From contig NZ_CP052859.1 in assembly GCF_012935695.1 (NCBI RefSeq), forward strand, positions 4,319,001 to 4,383,000: 64,000 bases of DNA, read 5' to 3'. Of the stretch, positions 10,401 through 19,304 are shown piece after piece. This DNA is from Pseudomonas sp. ADAK18. GTDB lineage: Bacteria > Pseudomonadota > Gammaproteobacteria > Pseudomonadales > Pseudomonadaceae. Under the pieces are notes generated by a model. That model had not been told where the DNA came from. It worked only from the letters and a program-made list of their open reading frames with translations, and did no database searches. Position 1 is the stretch's first letter. Each line of letters opens with the position of its first letter. The position numbers and the translations under genes were made by a program.

Positions 10401-12586
10401 TCTACACGGCAGTCTTCCAGGCCTTGACCAACGACGAGCGCTTCACTGATGGCGAAAGGTTACGTGCATGGCTTGTCGACAAAACCAAAGTCCCTGCGCA
10501 ACGACGCCTGGTATTGGCTGAACCGCCGATCCGAGCGCAGGCCGAACCCGAAACCCTCATCCTTCTGGGTGGAGGTTTCGTCAGTACCTTACGTGGCGCG
10601 CCGGCGGACGAGATATCCCCCCCAACCTTGCAGCAACGCATTAAAAAGTGGCTACCTGCAATGTCCGAACAAAGCGTGAGGAGCTTTGCCCAAAAGGCGG
10701 AAAGCCCCGATGGGCTCAAGGTACTGGAGCGCCTGGAAACCGAAAGCGCAGCGTTTGAAAACACGCTGGACACCTATGTCCGGTCCAAAACCCAGTGGCG
10801 CGATGACAGTCCATTGGCGGCCGAAGTTCGAAAACAAAGGGCGGATTTTGCCACTCTCCTGTTTGACGCTTGGCGCGAGGGCTATACACGATTGCATGAC
10901 GAATCAACGCCTAATCGCGGTGCCAGACTGGACCTGTCTAGAATGCAATGGCCGGACAAATTACCCACGCTCCCCACCGAAATGCGACAAGTCACTCGCT
11001 TGTTTATGAACGACAGTGAAATCACTTCCGAACGTGCCAATTTCCTGAAGTATTTTCCCCATCTTAAGGTGCTTGACCTGTCGGCCAACCATTTGGAAAC
11101 CCTTCCGCCCGCTATTGCCCACATGCGCTTGCTCAAGCAACTGAGCCTGAGTGGAAACCGAATTGTTCTGGACGCTCCCGCCGTCGAACGCCTGCGCAAC
11201 CTGACGCGTCTGACCCTGCTCAACCTCGCCAACAACCCATTGGGTACGGCGCCCGATATCAGCCTGATGCCGAACCTGAACACACTGCTTCTGGCCAATA
11301 CCGGTATCCGCGAATGGCCCACCGGCCTTTTTGCGCAACCGCGCAACGACGAATTTGTGCTGGAGTTGCAACGCAACCCTATTACCACGGTGCCCGATGT
11401 CGCCAGAAACTCGGAGTCAGCCATCACTATCGCCCTGACCCGCCTGGACCGCGCCCCTCTGAGCATCGAGGCCTTGAACCTCTTTGAAGGTTATAGAACC
11501 GCCGTTGGGCTCGACCCCTATCGAACGTATGAACCCCAAGGCAGAAGCGATTTCTGGCTTGAAGGGCTGGGCGATGAAAACCGCTATCTCTATCACGAAC
11601 TCTGGATGGACCTGGAGCATGAAGACGGCTCCCAGGGTTTTTTCGAAGTGCTCAAGGCCCTGGAGCCAGCGGAGGTTTTTGAAGACCCGATCGACGAAGC
11701 GCTCTATGCGCAAAACAGCACACTGCTCAGATCACAAGTGCGCAGCATGCTGTTGGCCATGGACGCAGACGGTGACTTGCGCCAAACATTGTTCCGCATG
11801 TCCAGTTTCCCGGGGTTGTGCCCCGACGCCGGCATGCAAATCTTCAACAGCATGGGCATCGAAGTTGAAGTCAGCCAGGCCAGGCTCTTCAGCCGAACGC
11901 CCGCCGAGCGTGAGGAGCGAACGGTCAAACTGGCCAAGGGCGCTGCCCACCTCAAGCTGCTGAACCACGTTGCCCGCGCAGACATCGCCAACCGCCTCAA
12001 GCCCGTTGCCGAGGGCGGTCTTGGCCTGCGCCTGAACTCAGACATGGTTGATGGCGAGCCCGGTACCGTCGATGAAGTGGAAGTTCACCTGGCCTATCAG
12101 ACGCGCCTGGCCCGCAGGCTCGGTTTACCCTGGATCAGCGAACATATGGTGTATCGCGAAACAGCCCAGGTTCCTGAAGCCTCCATCACCCAAGCGCACA
12201 CGGCGGTACTGCAATTGAGCGAAGGTGACGGCCTGGTGGATCAGATGCTACTCGAACCCTACTGGGAAAGCTTTCTCCAGGAACACTACGCGAGCGACTA
12301 TGAGGCAAACGAAAGCAGCATCGACGACCAGTTCTCGCTCCTCGATCAACTGCACAGCGAACAGCAGGCGTTGGTCCAATCGCCGGACCTGACCGACGCA
12401 CAGAAAGCTGAAAAACGTGAACATCTGAAAACGCTGGTCGAGCAATTGCAGGTCGAGGACCGGGTAGTGCCTGACGAGCTGATGTCCGATGAGCTCTACA
12501 GCCAACTGCTGAATGATCTGGGCGAGCGGCGCAAGGAATGGCTGCGTGAAATGACCCGACAGTCGCTGAAACGGATTGACGAGTAA
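7460..12586 (+). CDS. NEL-type E3 ubiquitin ligase LRR protein, DUF6543-like (paralog 1)
   Basis: A 1708-residue multidomain protein. Residues 1-600 resemble the toxin-like N-terminal module of giant Pseudomonas LRR proteins and contain a paired hydrophobic region at about 459-495 (FNAALLVVTPFVPFLGELMM). A middle module follows, with a VDNRHYEV motif near residue 594. Leucine-rich repeats with xLxxLxLxxNxLxxLP spacing occupy about 1157-1315. The C-terminal 350 residues match the NEL catalytic fold of IpaH/SspH effectors: the CxD motif is Cys1454-Pro-Asp1456 (GLCPDAGMQIFN), followed by DEVEVHLAYQTRLARRLGLP. In the family the Cys accepts ubiquitin, so a eukaryotic target is expected. There is no signal peptide and no secretion-system gene in the window. 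AAAGG lies just upstream of the ATG. Family confidence is high; target and export route are unknown. Confidence 0.85.
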   Translation: MSVTLMDRAISAAEKKPVHYDFIQQQLPRWLTDTGSQRITSLKNLTPDIALIHANALPSAQHNSLKQALGNHWTTQNALDKKLAALSDIKAFAEPLLKDALKDYGDIDILHTWIRVYAPAKLAWWAKNVLHGVTSRITTLLDAALHNFSTEENFAEFTFLSDEDIRGQRQLLTFQHKETGQALTTEDFKTLCRNLDIGARYQQKIRATLGFDDAAIAAPLHLDIISNLKAALNSAAHLGLAKKDITQDAYELVQALLRGDSRLELNGQPMDFYTLDLLETRLIGVLVIAPTQVGPETMRMLAYIPEDPEHPLKEYASSLDFVKELTSQLRDKNPVPESSRPSYQQFFSQFIAHQERGRFFNQLNSVLSPLRWLPRERGDSRPSWRETPEQAPNLQFHIEAVRDDTAHRAKDPTYDDLWHYLYRVKLNKIVNDAQEIAISTAYADRMARWNWWDNLENMLTDIFNAALLVVTPFVPFLGELMMAYTAYQVLNDVFEGIVDWAEGRQLEGWEQTLAVAENLIQLGLFHAGGKITEVARLKLSPFVDGLKPVQTPTGDTRLWHPDLTPYQQRSLRLPPTIVPEENGLHPHQGKQILRVDNRHYEVRQDPASETFHLAHPRRSDAYRPQVTLNGSGACVLEGEEPRAWSNTRLMRRLGPLAEGLSAGELEQTRVISAVDYGALRQMYVRNEPTPALLADTLKRFNNEKRIKDDVEKIRTAMPLDPSSFWFEQTVTELAGWPQDKALLVYQRSDLTGDFRRYGSSTAQGNDALAVSTAEVMSGQLPEKIVTFLSQRQVSGLLGETLPASEQQKALRERLAEHVVQQTDSITRHLYMEQESSSDPHVQLLRTQYPELPLSIAQRLVRHIRARDLNVMSEDNRLPLDVKNQARELHFEAESTRVFEQLYQGKNLSAQAESLALNTLRIHTDALSKLRIEVRERTPTGDIRIQVGAQDAPNVRVLVRNRNAQYRVFNAQGKLVHGTTDFYTAVFQALTNDERFTDGERLRAWLVDKTKVPAQRRLVLAEPPIRAQAEPETLILLGGGFVSTLRGAPADEISPPTLQQRIKKWLPAMSEQSVRSFAQKAESPDGLKVLERLETESAAFENTLDTYVRSKTQWRDDSPLAAEVRKQRADFATLLFDAWREGYTRLHDESTPNRGARLDLSRMQWPDKLPTLPTEMRQVTRLFMNDSEITSERANFLKYFPHLKVLDLSANHLETLPPAIAHMRLLKQLSLSGNRIVLDAPAVERLRNLTRLTLLNLANNPLGTAPDISLMPNLNTLLLANTGIREWPTGLFAQPRNDEFVLELQRNPITTVPDVARNSESAITIALTRLDRAPLSIEALNLFEGYRTAVGLDPYRTYEPQGRSDFWLEGLGDENRYLYHELWMDLEHEDGSQGFFEVLKALEPAEVFEDPIDEALYAQNSTLLRSQVRSMLLAMDADGDLRQTLFRMSSFPGLCPDAGMQIFNSMGIEVEVSQARLFSRTPAEREERTVKLAKGAAHLKLLNHVARADIANRLKPVAEGGLGLRLNSDMVDGEPGTVDEVEVHLAYQTRLARRLGLPWISEHMVYRETAQVPEASITQAHTAVLQLSEGDGLVDQMLLEPYWESFLQEHYASDYEANESSIDDQFSLLDQLHSEQQALVQSPDLTDAQKAEKREHLKTLVEQLQVEDRVVPDELMSDELYSQLLNDLGERRKEWLREMTRQSLKRIDE

Positions 12587-12594
12587 AGCGCCAA

Positions 12595-12619
12595 GGCGAG
12601 CGCGTATCCAGCGCTCGCC
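12595..12619. terminator. Stem-loop after the first NEL gene
   Basis: Perfect nine-base-pair hairpin GGCGAGCGC/GCGCTCGCC with a seven-base loop, nine bases past the stop codon. It lacks a clean T run, so it may be a weak terminator or an mRNA 3-prime end stabiliser. The AT-rich 150 bases after it probably hold the promoter of the second paralog. Confidence 0.5.
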
Positions 12620-12776
12620 TGCGATAAAAAACAACGGTATTAGTTATCTATATTTTGCATTTGAATATTGAAGAACAGGCACACTTAAACCTTGAATAAC
12701 CCCCAACATTTTGAACTTTTGTTCTCAACCTCAAAGGATACGCTAGTGATTAAAACCACTTAACGAGTTTAATTTC

Positions 12777-15700
12777 ATGCCCGAACTTTCAACCCTACCC
12801 AACAGGCCGACAGCGCTCTATAAAGGCCCCCATTATGACCTGATCAAACAAAAAATTCCGGATTGGCTTTCCACAACTTCCCTTGCGAGAGCCAGTCAGT
12901 TGAACAGCGCAGCCGTTTCTCGGCCAGCCTGGTACACCAGCGCCTCGACTGAGCAACATCAAGCGCTCAAGACTGCCAATGCCGAAGGTTGGCGCACACA
13001 CAATACCGTGCAGGGGAAACTGCGCGATGTGCAGGACGCGTATGCGTTTGCCGAACCGCTATTGAAAAAAGCCATCCTGGATCAGTACGGCCTCGATCTG
13101 GACGTCAATACAACCTTCCTGAACCTGTATATCGCCAAGGATTTACCGTGGTATGCCGTCAATTTCTTTTCGGCAACCATCAGCCGAAAGATGTCACTTC
13201 TGGACGCCGCACTGCATAACTTTGCCAAGGGCGAAACGTTTGAAGCCCACTCCTGTTACATCAGTCCACCCGACTATCGCGGTCACTTCGCGATCCTGCC
13301 GTTAGACGACACGATGTCCATCGACCAGTTCAAGACATTGTGTCGTGAACTGGATATCGGCGCCCGCTATCAACAACACTTGAATAACCACCTTCTGCCG
13401 ACGAACCTTGTCGCTCGCGCCGAGTTGAAAAACCAGATCACCGCCAGCCAAAAAGCGGCACTCAAGGCCGCAGCGCAACTGGCCTGCCTGAAAACCGATG
13501 CTCAACAGAACCCGGACCTGGGGGCAGGCGCCTATCAAGTGTTGATGCGCGCGCTACGAGGCGAACGAGGCCTGATGCAGTTCTACCAACTGAATATTCT
13601 GGACGCATCACTGACGGGCATCCTGCTCATTGCGGCCGACCTGGATAAGATTTCCAGCGTGTCGAAATTGATCGCCTACATACCCCACGACCCCGAGAGC
13701 CCCGTCAAGGAGTACAACTCTACCCTTGAATTCATGCGCGACCTGACGCGCAAACTGCAAGCCAATGCGCCCCTGCCCTCTCGCCAGCAACAGACTTATC
13801 AACAGTTCTTCAGCCAGTTTGTCGATCATATTCAACGCGGGCACTTCTTTGCCGGGCTGGATCAACGGCTCTGCCAGGTTAAGTGGCACCAGAAAACGCC
13901 ACTGGATCCTCGCCCTCAATGGCGGGAAGCGACGCTCGAAAATCCCAACCTGCAGTTTTCCTTACCCAAGATCGAAGATGATCTTTGGGAGCACCTCTAC
14001 CAACAAACCCTCAACAAGATTCTTAACGATGGGCGCAGCATCGCCATCCCTACAGCCGATGCGGACAGCGCGTACCGCTGGGCCTGGTGGGACAACTTCA
14101 CCAAAATCCTCTCGGATATTTTCAACGTCGCCCTCATGGTCATCACGCCGTTCGTGCCGGGCCTCGGCGAACTGATGCTGGCCTACACCGCCTACCAATT
14201 GGCCGATGATGCCATCGAAGGTGTTGTCGACCTGGCCGAAGGCCAGTTCAAGGAAGCCGCTGAACACCTGATCGCGGTGACGACCGATATTCTCCAACTG
14301 GGAGCCTTCGCCGCAGGTGGAGAAGTGGCGAGCGCCTTCAAACGTTCGCCCTTCGTCGATGGTATGAGAGCAGTCCGTGTCGGTGACGAACAACGCTTGT
14401 GGAGCCCGGACCTTGGGCCTTATGCCAAGGGCGACCTGCAGCTGCCAGCCGACTCCCGACCCGATGCACTCGGCCTGCACTCCCACCAAAACCAAAAAGT
14501 CCTGCGCCTGGATAACCAGCACTACGTCGTCGAGCACGACGAAACCGCCAATACTTACCGGGTCAAACACCCCACCCGCCCCGACGCCTATTCACCCACG
14601 GTCGATCATAACGGCAGTGGCGCCTGGATCCATGAAGGGGAGAACCCTCGCACCTGGGACAGCGAGACCTTACGCAGCCGCCTCGGCCCAGTGGTGGATG
14701 GACTCACCCCCACTCAACTCGAACAAGCCTGTGAGACCAGTGGCACCCACGACGGCGCCTTGCGCATGATGTACGCCAACCGCGATACCCCGCCGCCTCT
14801 GTTGGCCGACAGCCTCAAACGCATGAAACTACGCGTGGAAATCGAGGCGACGCCCGAAAAGATCCGCACAGGGGCAGCAACTGACCTGCCAACCAACTGG
14901 TCGGCGCAAACCACCAGTGAACTTCAGGGCTGGCCGTCGAACAAAGCCATCAAGGTATTCATCGGCGACGACCTGGTGGGTGACGCCATGCCCTACGGAG
15001 CTATGGACGCCACCGATGCCAACACCCTCAAGATCAGTCACCAGGATGTGCAAGCGGGCAAGCTGCCCGAGCAACTCAGCGTCTTTTTGAGTGAAACAGA
15101 ACTCAGCACCCTGCTGTCCGCCCCTGTACCTGAAACCGCTGCGGGACGAATCAAGGCATTGCGCGATCTCCTGGCCAATACGCTGGAGCAGGAAAAAGCC
15201 GCCGTCTTCAACCACCTCTACAGCACCCAGGAAGTCAGCGACACCCCCCATGGCCGGCTGATTCAACAGCAGTTCCCGCAACTGCCCAAAGACCTTGTGG
15301 CAACACTGCTGCTACGCACCTCACCGCAAGAGCTGACAGTGATGAGCAGCGAACAGCGAATCCCCCTGCGCTTGAAAAACCTGGCCAGGGCACTGGCAAA
15401 CGAAGTGCGGGCCAGCCACGCGAGCGAAGGCTTTTACAACGATGCCTTGCTGACACCGGACACCGAGCGCATGGCACTCAATATCGTGCGCCAGCACACC
15501 GATGCACTGGGCGACTTGAACATTGCCATTCATGAGCAGACCCCCGACGGTGCCTTGCGTTGCCAGGTGGGGCCCGCCGAGGCCGGTACGAAAAAAATAC
15601 TGGTGTACAAGGGTCAGGGGCGTTACCAAATCCACGAGGCCTTCCCTCAAGGGCACCCACCGCAGTACAGCTTCTACGAAGCCCTGTTGCGCGCCGTCCC

Positions 15701-17885
15701 TGCGGAAAAACTTGACTACCTGCCGGGCCAGGGAGGGATCTTCAAGGAGTGGCTCAAGGACCAACTTAAACCACTGGCCGAACGCCGCACGGTGCTGCAA
15801 GTGCCGACTCGGCGCGCAGGCGATGAGCGCACGACACAAATCCTCCTGCAAAAACCCATGTTCGGTGGCCTGCGTCGTTTGATTCTTGGAGAACCACCGA
15901 GGCAGCCACCGACGCTTAAAGAAACATTGGCCACACTGTGCCCCCGCTTGAGCGAGGAACAGATACAGGCAGTGACGCCACACCTGAACACCCCGCAAGG
16001 AGAACGGTTGCTGAAAACGCTGGAAGCTGACCGCGCAACGCTGGACGAAGACATGGACCGTTTTCGTAAAAAAAGGCCATCACTCGACAGGGCAACGCCT
16101 AATTGGGTGCTGAACGAAAAACTCATGCGCGACCTGATCATTCTTGAATTGAAAGTCTGCTGGGAAGAAGGTGCCTACCTGCGCATGCTCCCCCCGGAAC
16201 CCAGGCCACGCGGCACCCTGCTGGACTTGAGTGAGTTGGTCCTGGGTCGCTACATACGCGGCCTGGAACCCCTGCGAGCAGACTTCAGCCACGTCACCCG
16301 TTTGAATCTCAATGGCACGAGATTGGATATTCAGGATGTGAAGTTTCTCGATAATTTCCCCAATCTGCGAGCCCTGGACCTGTCAGGCAATGAGCTCGAC
16401 GAAATTCCATGGCGACTATCGAAGATGAAGGACCTGACGGCCCTGAACCTGAGCGACAACCCAATCACATGGTCTCCCGATGACTACAAAGTCATTAAAC
16501 AATGCCCGCAGCTTCGCTCATTGAGCCTGGAAGGCCACACCAACCTGACCATCCCGCCGAATCTCACCCTGATGACCGAATTGCGCCGGCTGGTAATGCG
16601 CAGGACCAGCGTTATCCAATGGCCCACAGGAATGGAAAGCCGAAGAGGTTCCATCCCGGAGCTGGACTTCAGCAACACGCCGCTCAACACCGTGCCCGAC
16701 GTCGCTCCAGACTCTGTGGCAGCTCGAATAGTGGCCTACAGTTGGCTGGATCGTGCAAAGCTTGGGCATCTGGATGAGGACAGGTTCGTCAGCTATCGTC
16801 GCAACTTCGGTATTGACCCTTACCGCACCGTGCCACGAGGGGGCAAGGCCGCTAGAGAGTACTGGATGTATTTCATGGCAAGTGAAGACCTTGACTACGC
16901 CGTACAGATTTGGGATGACGTCGAAAAAGAGCACGGTTCCCAGGGCTTCTTCGACGTGCTCAAACTGTTGCGCCCACCCGAGCAGTTCCAGACAGATACC
17001 GATGTGCAGCTGTTTCAACAGGGACGTGAGGACCTCACCACACGGGTCTGGCAGGTGCTGTTCGCGGTAGATGAAAACCCGGAGTTTCGCGACCGGATGT
17101 TCAGTTTGGCCGGCACGCCAGCCAACTGTGCGGACGCCGGCGCCCATATTTTCAACCGCATGGGCGTTGAAACCCTACTGGAAAACATTCGCAACGATGA
17201 CACCCCATTGGGGCTCGCGACCCGCGAAAGCAATCTGGTAAAACTGGCCAAACAGTCCTGGCGTCTGGACCAGGTCAACCAACTTGCCCGCAAAGAAATC
17301 CAGCATCGTGTCACCCCAACGAACGAGGGCGGGTTGGGGCAAGCATTTGGCAGCGGTCCGAACCAGGTCGATGACGTGCAGGTGTACCTCGCCTACCAGA
17401 CCGGGCTCAAGACTCGCCTCGACCTGCCGTGGCTGTCCAAACACATGGTCTACCGCGACACCGCCAGGGTGACGCAGACCCACCTCGATACTGCGTTTGG
17501 CGACATCACCCAGCGGGAGCAAGGCGACGGCCTGGTTAATGGACTGCTTGAACAACCGTTCTGGAGCGACTACCTGCACGACGCGTACCTGGAAGAGTTC
17601 AACACCCAACGTGAGAAGCGCGCAAACGCCGGCAGCCAACTGGAAGATTTACTGGAGGCACAACAGGAATGGGCCAGCGCACAAGTGACACCCGAACGTA
17701 AAGCAAGCCTGCGCGAACAGCTCATCACATTGGCCGATGAGTTGGTTATCCCTCACACCGTGGTGTTAGCCGAACAGCCGTTATCGGACGCTACCGTGCG
17801 AGACCTCTACGATCATATCCAGCATGATTACAACGAACTGGGCCGACGCCTGACCCGTGACGCGTTGCAAAACGCAGGCCTGTAA
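12777..17885 (+). CDS. NEL-type E3 ubiquitin ligase LRR protein, DUF6543-like (paralog 2)
   Basis: A 1702-residue tandem paralog of the preceding gene, collinear over its whole length. Shared landmarks are the N-terminal block (HYDLIKQKIPDWL), ELDIGARYQQ, the hydrophobic pair near 443-485 (LMVITPFVPGLGELMLAYTA), LDNQHYVVEHD, and an LRR block from about 1148. The NEL domain carries Cys1451-Ala-Asp1453 (NCADAGAHIFNRMG) and DDVQVYLAYQTGLKTRLDLP. The LRR and inter-domain segments diverge most, as expected if the LRRs choose different targets. The AT-rich 190-base gap and the hairpin in it suggest separate transcription rather than one strict operon. Start chosen at the ATG whose N-terminus aligns with the paralog; its ribosome site is weak. 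Confidence 0.85.
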   Translation: MPELSTLPNRPTALYKGPHYDLIKQKIPDWLSTTSLARASQLNSAAVSRPAWYTSASTEQHQALKTANAEGWRTHNTVQGKLRDVQDAYAFAEPLLKKAILDQYGLDLDVNTTFLNLYIAKDLPWYAVNFFSATISRKMSLLDAALHNFAKGETFEAHSCYISPPDYRGHFAILPLDDTMSIDQFKTLCRELDIGARYQQHLNNHLLPTNLVARAELKNQITASQKAALKAAAQLACLKTDAQQNPDLGAGAYQVLMRALRGERGLMQFYQLNILDASLTGILLIAADLDKISSVSKLIAYIPHDPESPVKEYNSTLEFMRDLTRKLQANAPLPSRQQQTYQQFFSQFVDHIQRGHFFAGLDQRLCQVKWHQKTPLDPRPQWREATLENPNLQFSLPKIEDDLWEHLYQQTLNKILNDGRSIAIPTADADSAYRWAWWDNFTKILSDIFNVALMVITPFVPGLGELMLAYTAYQLADDAIEGVVDLAEGQFKEAAEHLIAVTTDILQLGAFAAGGEVASAFKRSPFVDGMRAVRVGDEQRLWSPDLGPYAKGDLQLPADSRPDALGLHSHQNQKVLRLDNQHYVVEHDETANTYRVKHPTRPDAYSPTVDHNGSGAWIHEGENPRTWDSETLRSRLGPVVDGLTPTQLEQACETSGTHDGALRMMYANRDTPPPLLADSLKRMKLRVEIEATPEKIRTGAATDLPTNWSAQTTSELQGWPSNKAIKVFIGDDLVGDAMPYGAMDATDANTLKISHQDVQAGKLPEQLSVFLSETELSTLLSAPVPETAAGRIKALRDLLANTLEQEKAAVFNHLYSTQEVSDTPHGRLIQQQFPQLPKDLVATLLLRTSPQELTVMSSEQRIPLRLKNLARALANEVRASHASEGFYNDALLTPDTERMALNIVRQHTDALGDLNIAIHEQTPDGALRCQVGPAEAGTKKILVYKGQGRYQIHEAFPQGHPPQYSFYEALLRAVPAEKLDYLPGQGGIFKEWLKDQLKPLAERRTVLQVPTRRAGDERTTQILLQKPMFGGLRRLILGEPPRQPPTLKETLATLCPRLSEEQIQAVTPHLNTPQGERLLKTLEADRATLDEDMDRFRKKRPSLDRATPNWVLNEKLMRDLIILELKVCWEEGAYLRMLPPEPRPRGTLLDLSELVLGRYIRGLEPLRADFSHVTRLNLNGTRLDIQDVKFLDNFPNLRALDLSGNELDEIPWRLSKMKDLTALNLSDNPITWSPDDYKVIKQCPQLRSLSLEGHTNLTIPPNLTLMTELRRLVMRRTSVIQWPTGMESRRGSIPELDFSNTPLNTVPDVAPDSVAARIVAYSWLDRAKLGHLDEDRFVSYRRNFGIDPYRTVPRGGKAAREYWMYFMASEDLDYAVQIWDDVEKEHGSQGFFDVLKLLRPPEQFQTDTDVQLFQQGREDLTTRVWQVLFAVDENPEFRDRMFSLAGTPANCADAGAHIFNRMGVETLLENIRNDDTPLGLATRESNLVKLAKQSWRLDQVNQLARKEIQHRVTPTNEGGLGQAFGSGPNQVDDVQVYLAYQTGLKTRLDLPWLSKHMVYRDTARVTQTHLDTAFGDITQREQGDGLVNGLLEQPFWSDYLHDAYLEEFNTQREKRANAGSQLEDLLEAQQEWASAQVTPERKASLREQLITLADELVIPHTVVLAEQPLSDATVRDLYDHIQHDYNELGRRLTRDALQNAGL

Positions 17886-17899
17886 TACCCCGCTTCAAA

Positions 17900-17929
17900 G
17901 CCACTGCCGGCAGCAGGCCGGGCAGTGGC
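17900..17929. terminator. Stem-loop between convergent NEL gene and fimbrial operon
   Basis: GCCACTGCC pairs with GGCAGTGGC around a twelve-base loop, in the 52-base gap between the two convergent transcription units. No T run is present, so it may act in both directions as a Rho-assisted or pause-type end. Confidence 0.45.
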
Positions 17930-17937
17930 CCAACCGG

Positions 17938-19164
17938 TCACACCTCTGAATCCCAGATCACCGTGACCATCCCCGAATAGGTACTGCCCGGCTGATTGAG
18001 CATTTCGGCCACATCGTCCCTGGCCACCTCAAAGTGCAGGGTGCCGGGCCGATCATTGACGTAATACCGAGGCTGGAACAGCTCAGTACCGACACCGTCC
18101 AGACGTAATGGACGCCGGTTGACCGCTTGCTCATCCTGACCGGCCACCCCATAGGGCAGGCTGACGGCCACCTGCAGGGGCACCTCATCGCCATTGCCAT
18201 TGCGCAAGCCACAGGTGTTGTTCGAGACAATGGAGCACTCAAGCTGCATCTTGAAACGCGAACTGGCGGCGATGATGAAGGTTTGGTCACGGAACAGCCG
18301 CGACGGCACACGCCCATGATTCAGCCAGGCTTGCCAGCCGCCTTGGGGCACCAATTCGATGCGGTTGCCGCCTGGAGGAATATCGACCTTGAGGGCATGT
18401 TCCACACTCAGGACAAAATCAAGTGTCGCCGTGTCGATACTGGGGGTCAACGCATCCCCCATATCAAAGTCCCCTCCCCTACCAACGGAGTAAGACAACG
18501 TGCCGCGGTACTCACCGGCGCTCATATTCAGTGGGTTTGGGGTGCGCAGTTCATACACATAATCGATGCCACTCCAACGGAAGTAGGGAATCGTCACCGA
18601 GGGTGTCCTGGCACACGCCCCCGCGCCCTCGGGCACCAGCCAGAAAAACTGCGCAAAAGCGGCACCCGCCAACAGAAAACCGGTACTCACGCAGGGGGCT
18701 GGGGCGGAACTCCACCTCGCTTGCCAGGGAATCCCTGGGCCGGCCCAAGCACTCACTCCGGGTGGGTGAGACATGTTCCAACCGCCACCGATGCCGGCAA
18801 TACGTATCTGCACGACCTCTGTGTCACCGGAGCTGTGGCGCACATCAACGTTCCGCCAGTCCGAAGGCACGGTCAGCATGAACCCTTGTCGCGGATCTGT
18901 ATGGTTAGCTTCAATCGGCTGCTGCGTCACGAACGAAAGCTCGGGAAGCCTCAGACTGAAAATCCCCAATGCCTTGCAGCGGGCAGGCATGAACGAAACA
19001 CAGACCCCCGCTTGAGGCGTTTTATTTTCAAATCGGTTGACCATCGGGTTAGTCGGATCCGGAACAAAGGTCGCCCGAATCTCCTGCACCGCAGCCTGCG
19101 CCGGCCACGCAAATACCGTGGCCACCAGCATCAGTGCGGTTGATAGTTTTGTGCGTACTCGCAT
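17938..19164 (-). CDS. CfaE/CblD-like pilus tip adhesin (third copy)
   Basis: A 408-residue secreted protein with a signal peptide (STALMLVATVFAWPAQA). It shares with the two other copies the C-terminal pilin-like half: GGWQAWLNHGRVPSRLFRDQ, PGTLHFEV and a closing VTVIWDSEV. This is the pattern of CfaE/CooD/CblD tip subunits, which start pilus assembly and carry receptor binding in the N-terminal half. The N-terminal half is the most divergent of the three. ATG at 19164 is preferred over the longer frame because GTGAGGA lies just upstream and the signal peptide follows directly. It is the last gene of the operon, separated from the chaperone gene by a REP-type hairpin. Confidence 0.85.
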   Translation of the reverse strand: MRVRTKLSTALMLVATVFAWPAQAAVQEIRATFVPDPTNPMVNRFENKTPQAGVCVSFMPARCKALGIFSLRLPELSFVTQQPIEANHTDPRQGFMLTVPSDWRNVDVRHSSGDTEVVQIRIAGIGGGWNMSHPPGVSAWAGPGIPWQARWSSAPAPCVSTGFLLAGAAFAQFFWLVPEGAGACARTPSVTIPYFRWSGIDYVYELRTPNPLNMSAGEYRGTLSYSVGRGGDFDMGDALTPSIDTATLDFVLSVEHALKVDIPPGGNRIELVPQGGWQAWLNHGRVPSRLFRDQTFIIAASSRFKMQLECSIVSNNTCGLRNGNGDEVPLQVAVSLPYGVAGQDEQAVNRRPLRLDGVGTELFQPRYYVNDRPGTLHFEVARDDVAEMLNQPGSTYSGMVTVIWDSEV

Positions 19165-19203
19165 CGAATTCCTCACTTTGCCAATAAACACCCGAGCCGA
19201 ACA

Positions 19204-19288
19204 TGTGGGAGCTGTCGAGCCCCAGCGAGGCTGCGATGGGGATCTGCCAGGCAGATAAACCGCTATCGCGGGCAAGCCCGCTCCCACA
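19204..19288. repeat. REP-type inverted repeat inside the fimbrial operon
   Basis: Ends read TGTGGGAGC and GCTCCCACA, with CGCGGGCAAGCCCGC at the right. It sits between the second chaperone and the last adhesin gene and could stabilise or partly end the upstream message. Confidence 0.7.
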
Positions 19289-19304
19289 GAGGGTTCAATC
19301 AGCC

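Noticed and set aside
7460..17885. T3SS effector with a local secretion island
   Set aside because: NEL domains suggest it, but neither chaperone nor apparatus gene is visible within 64 kb.
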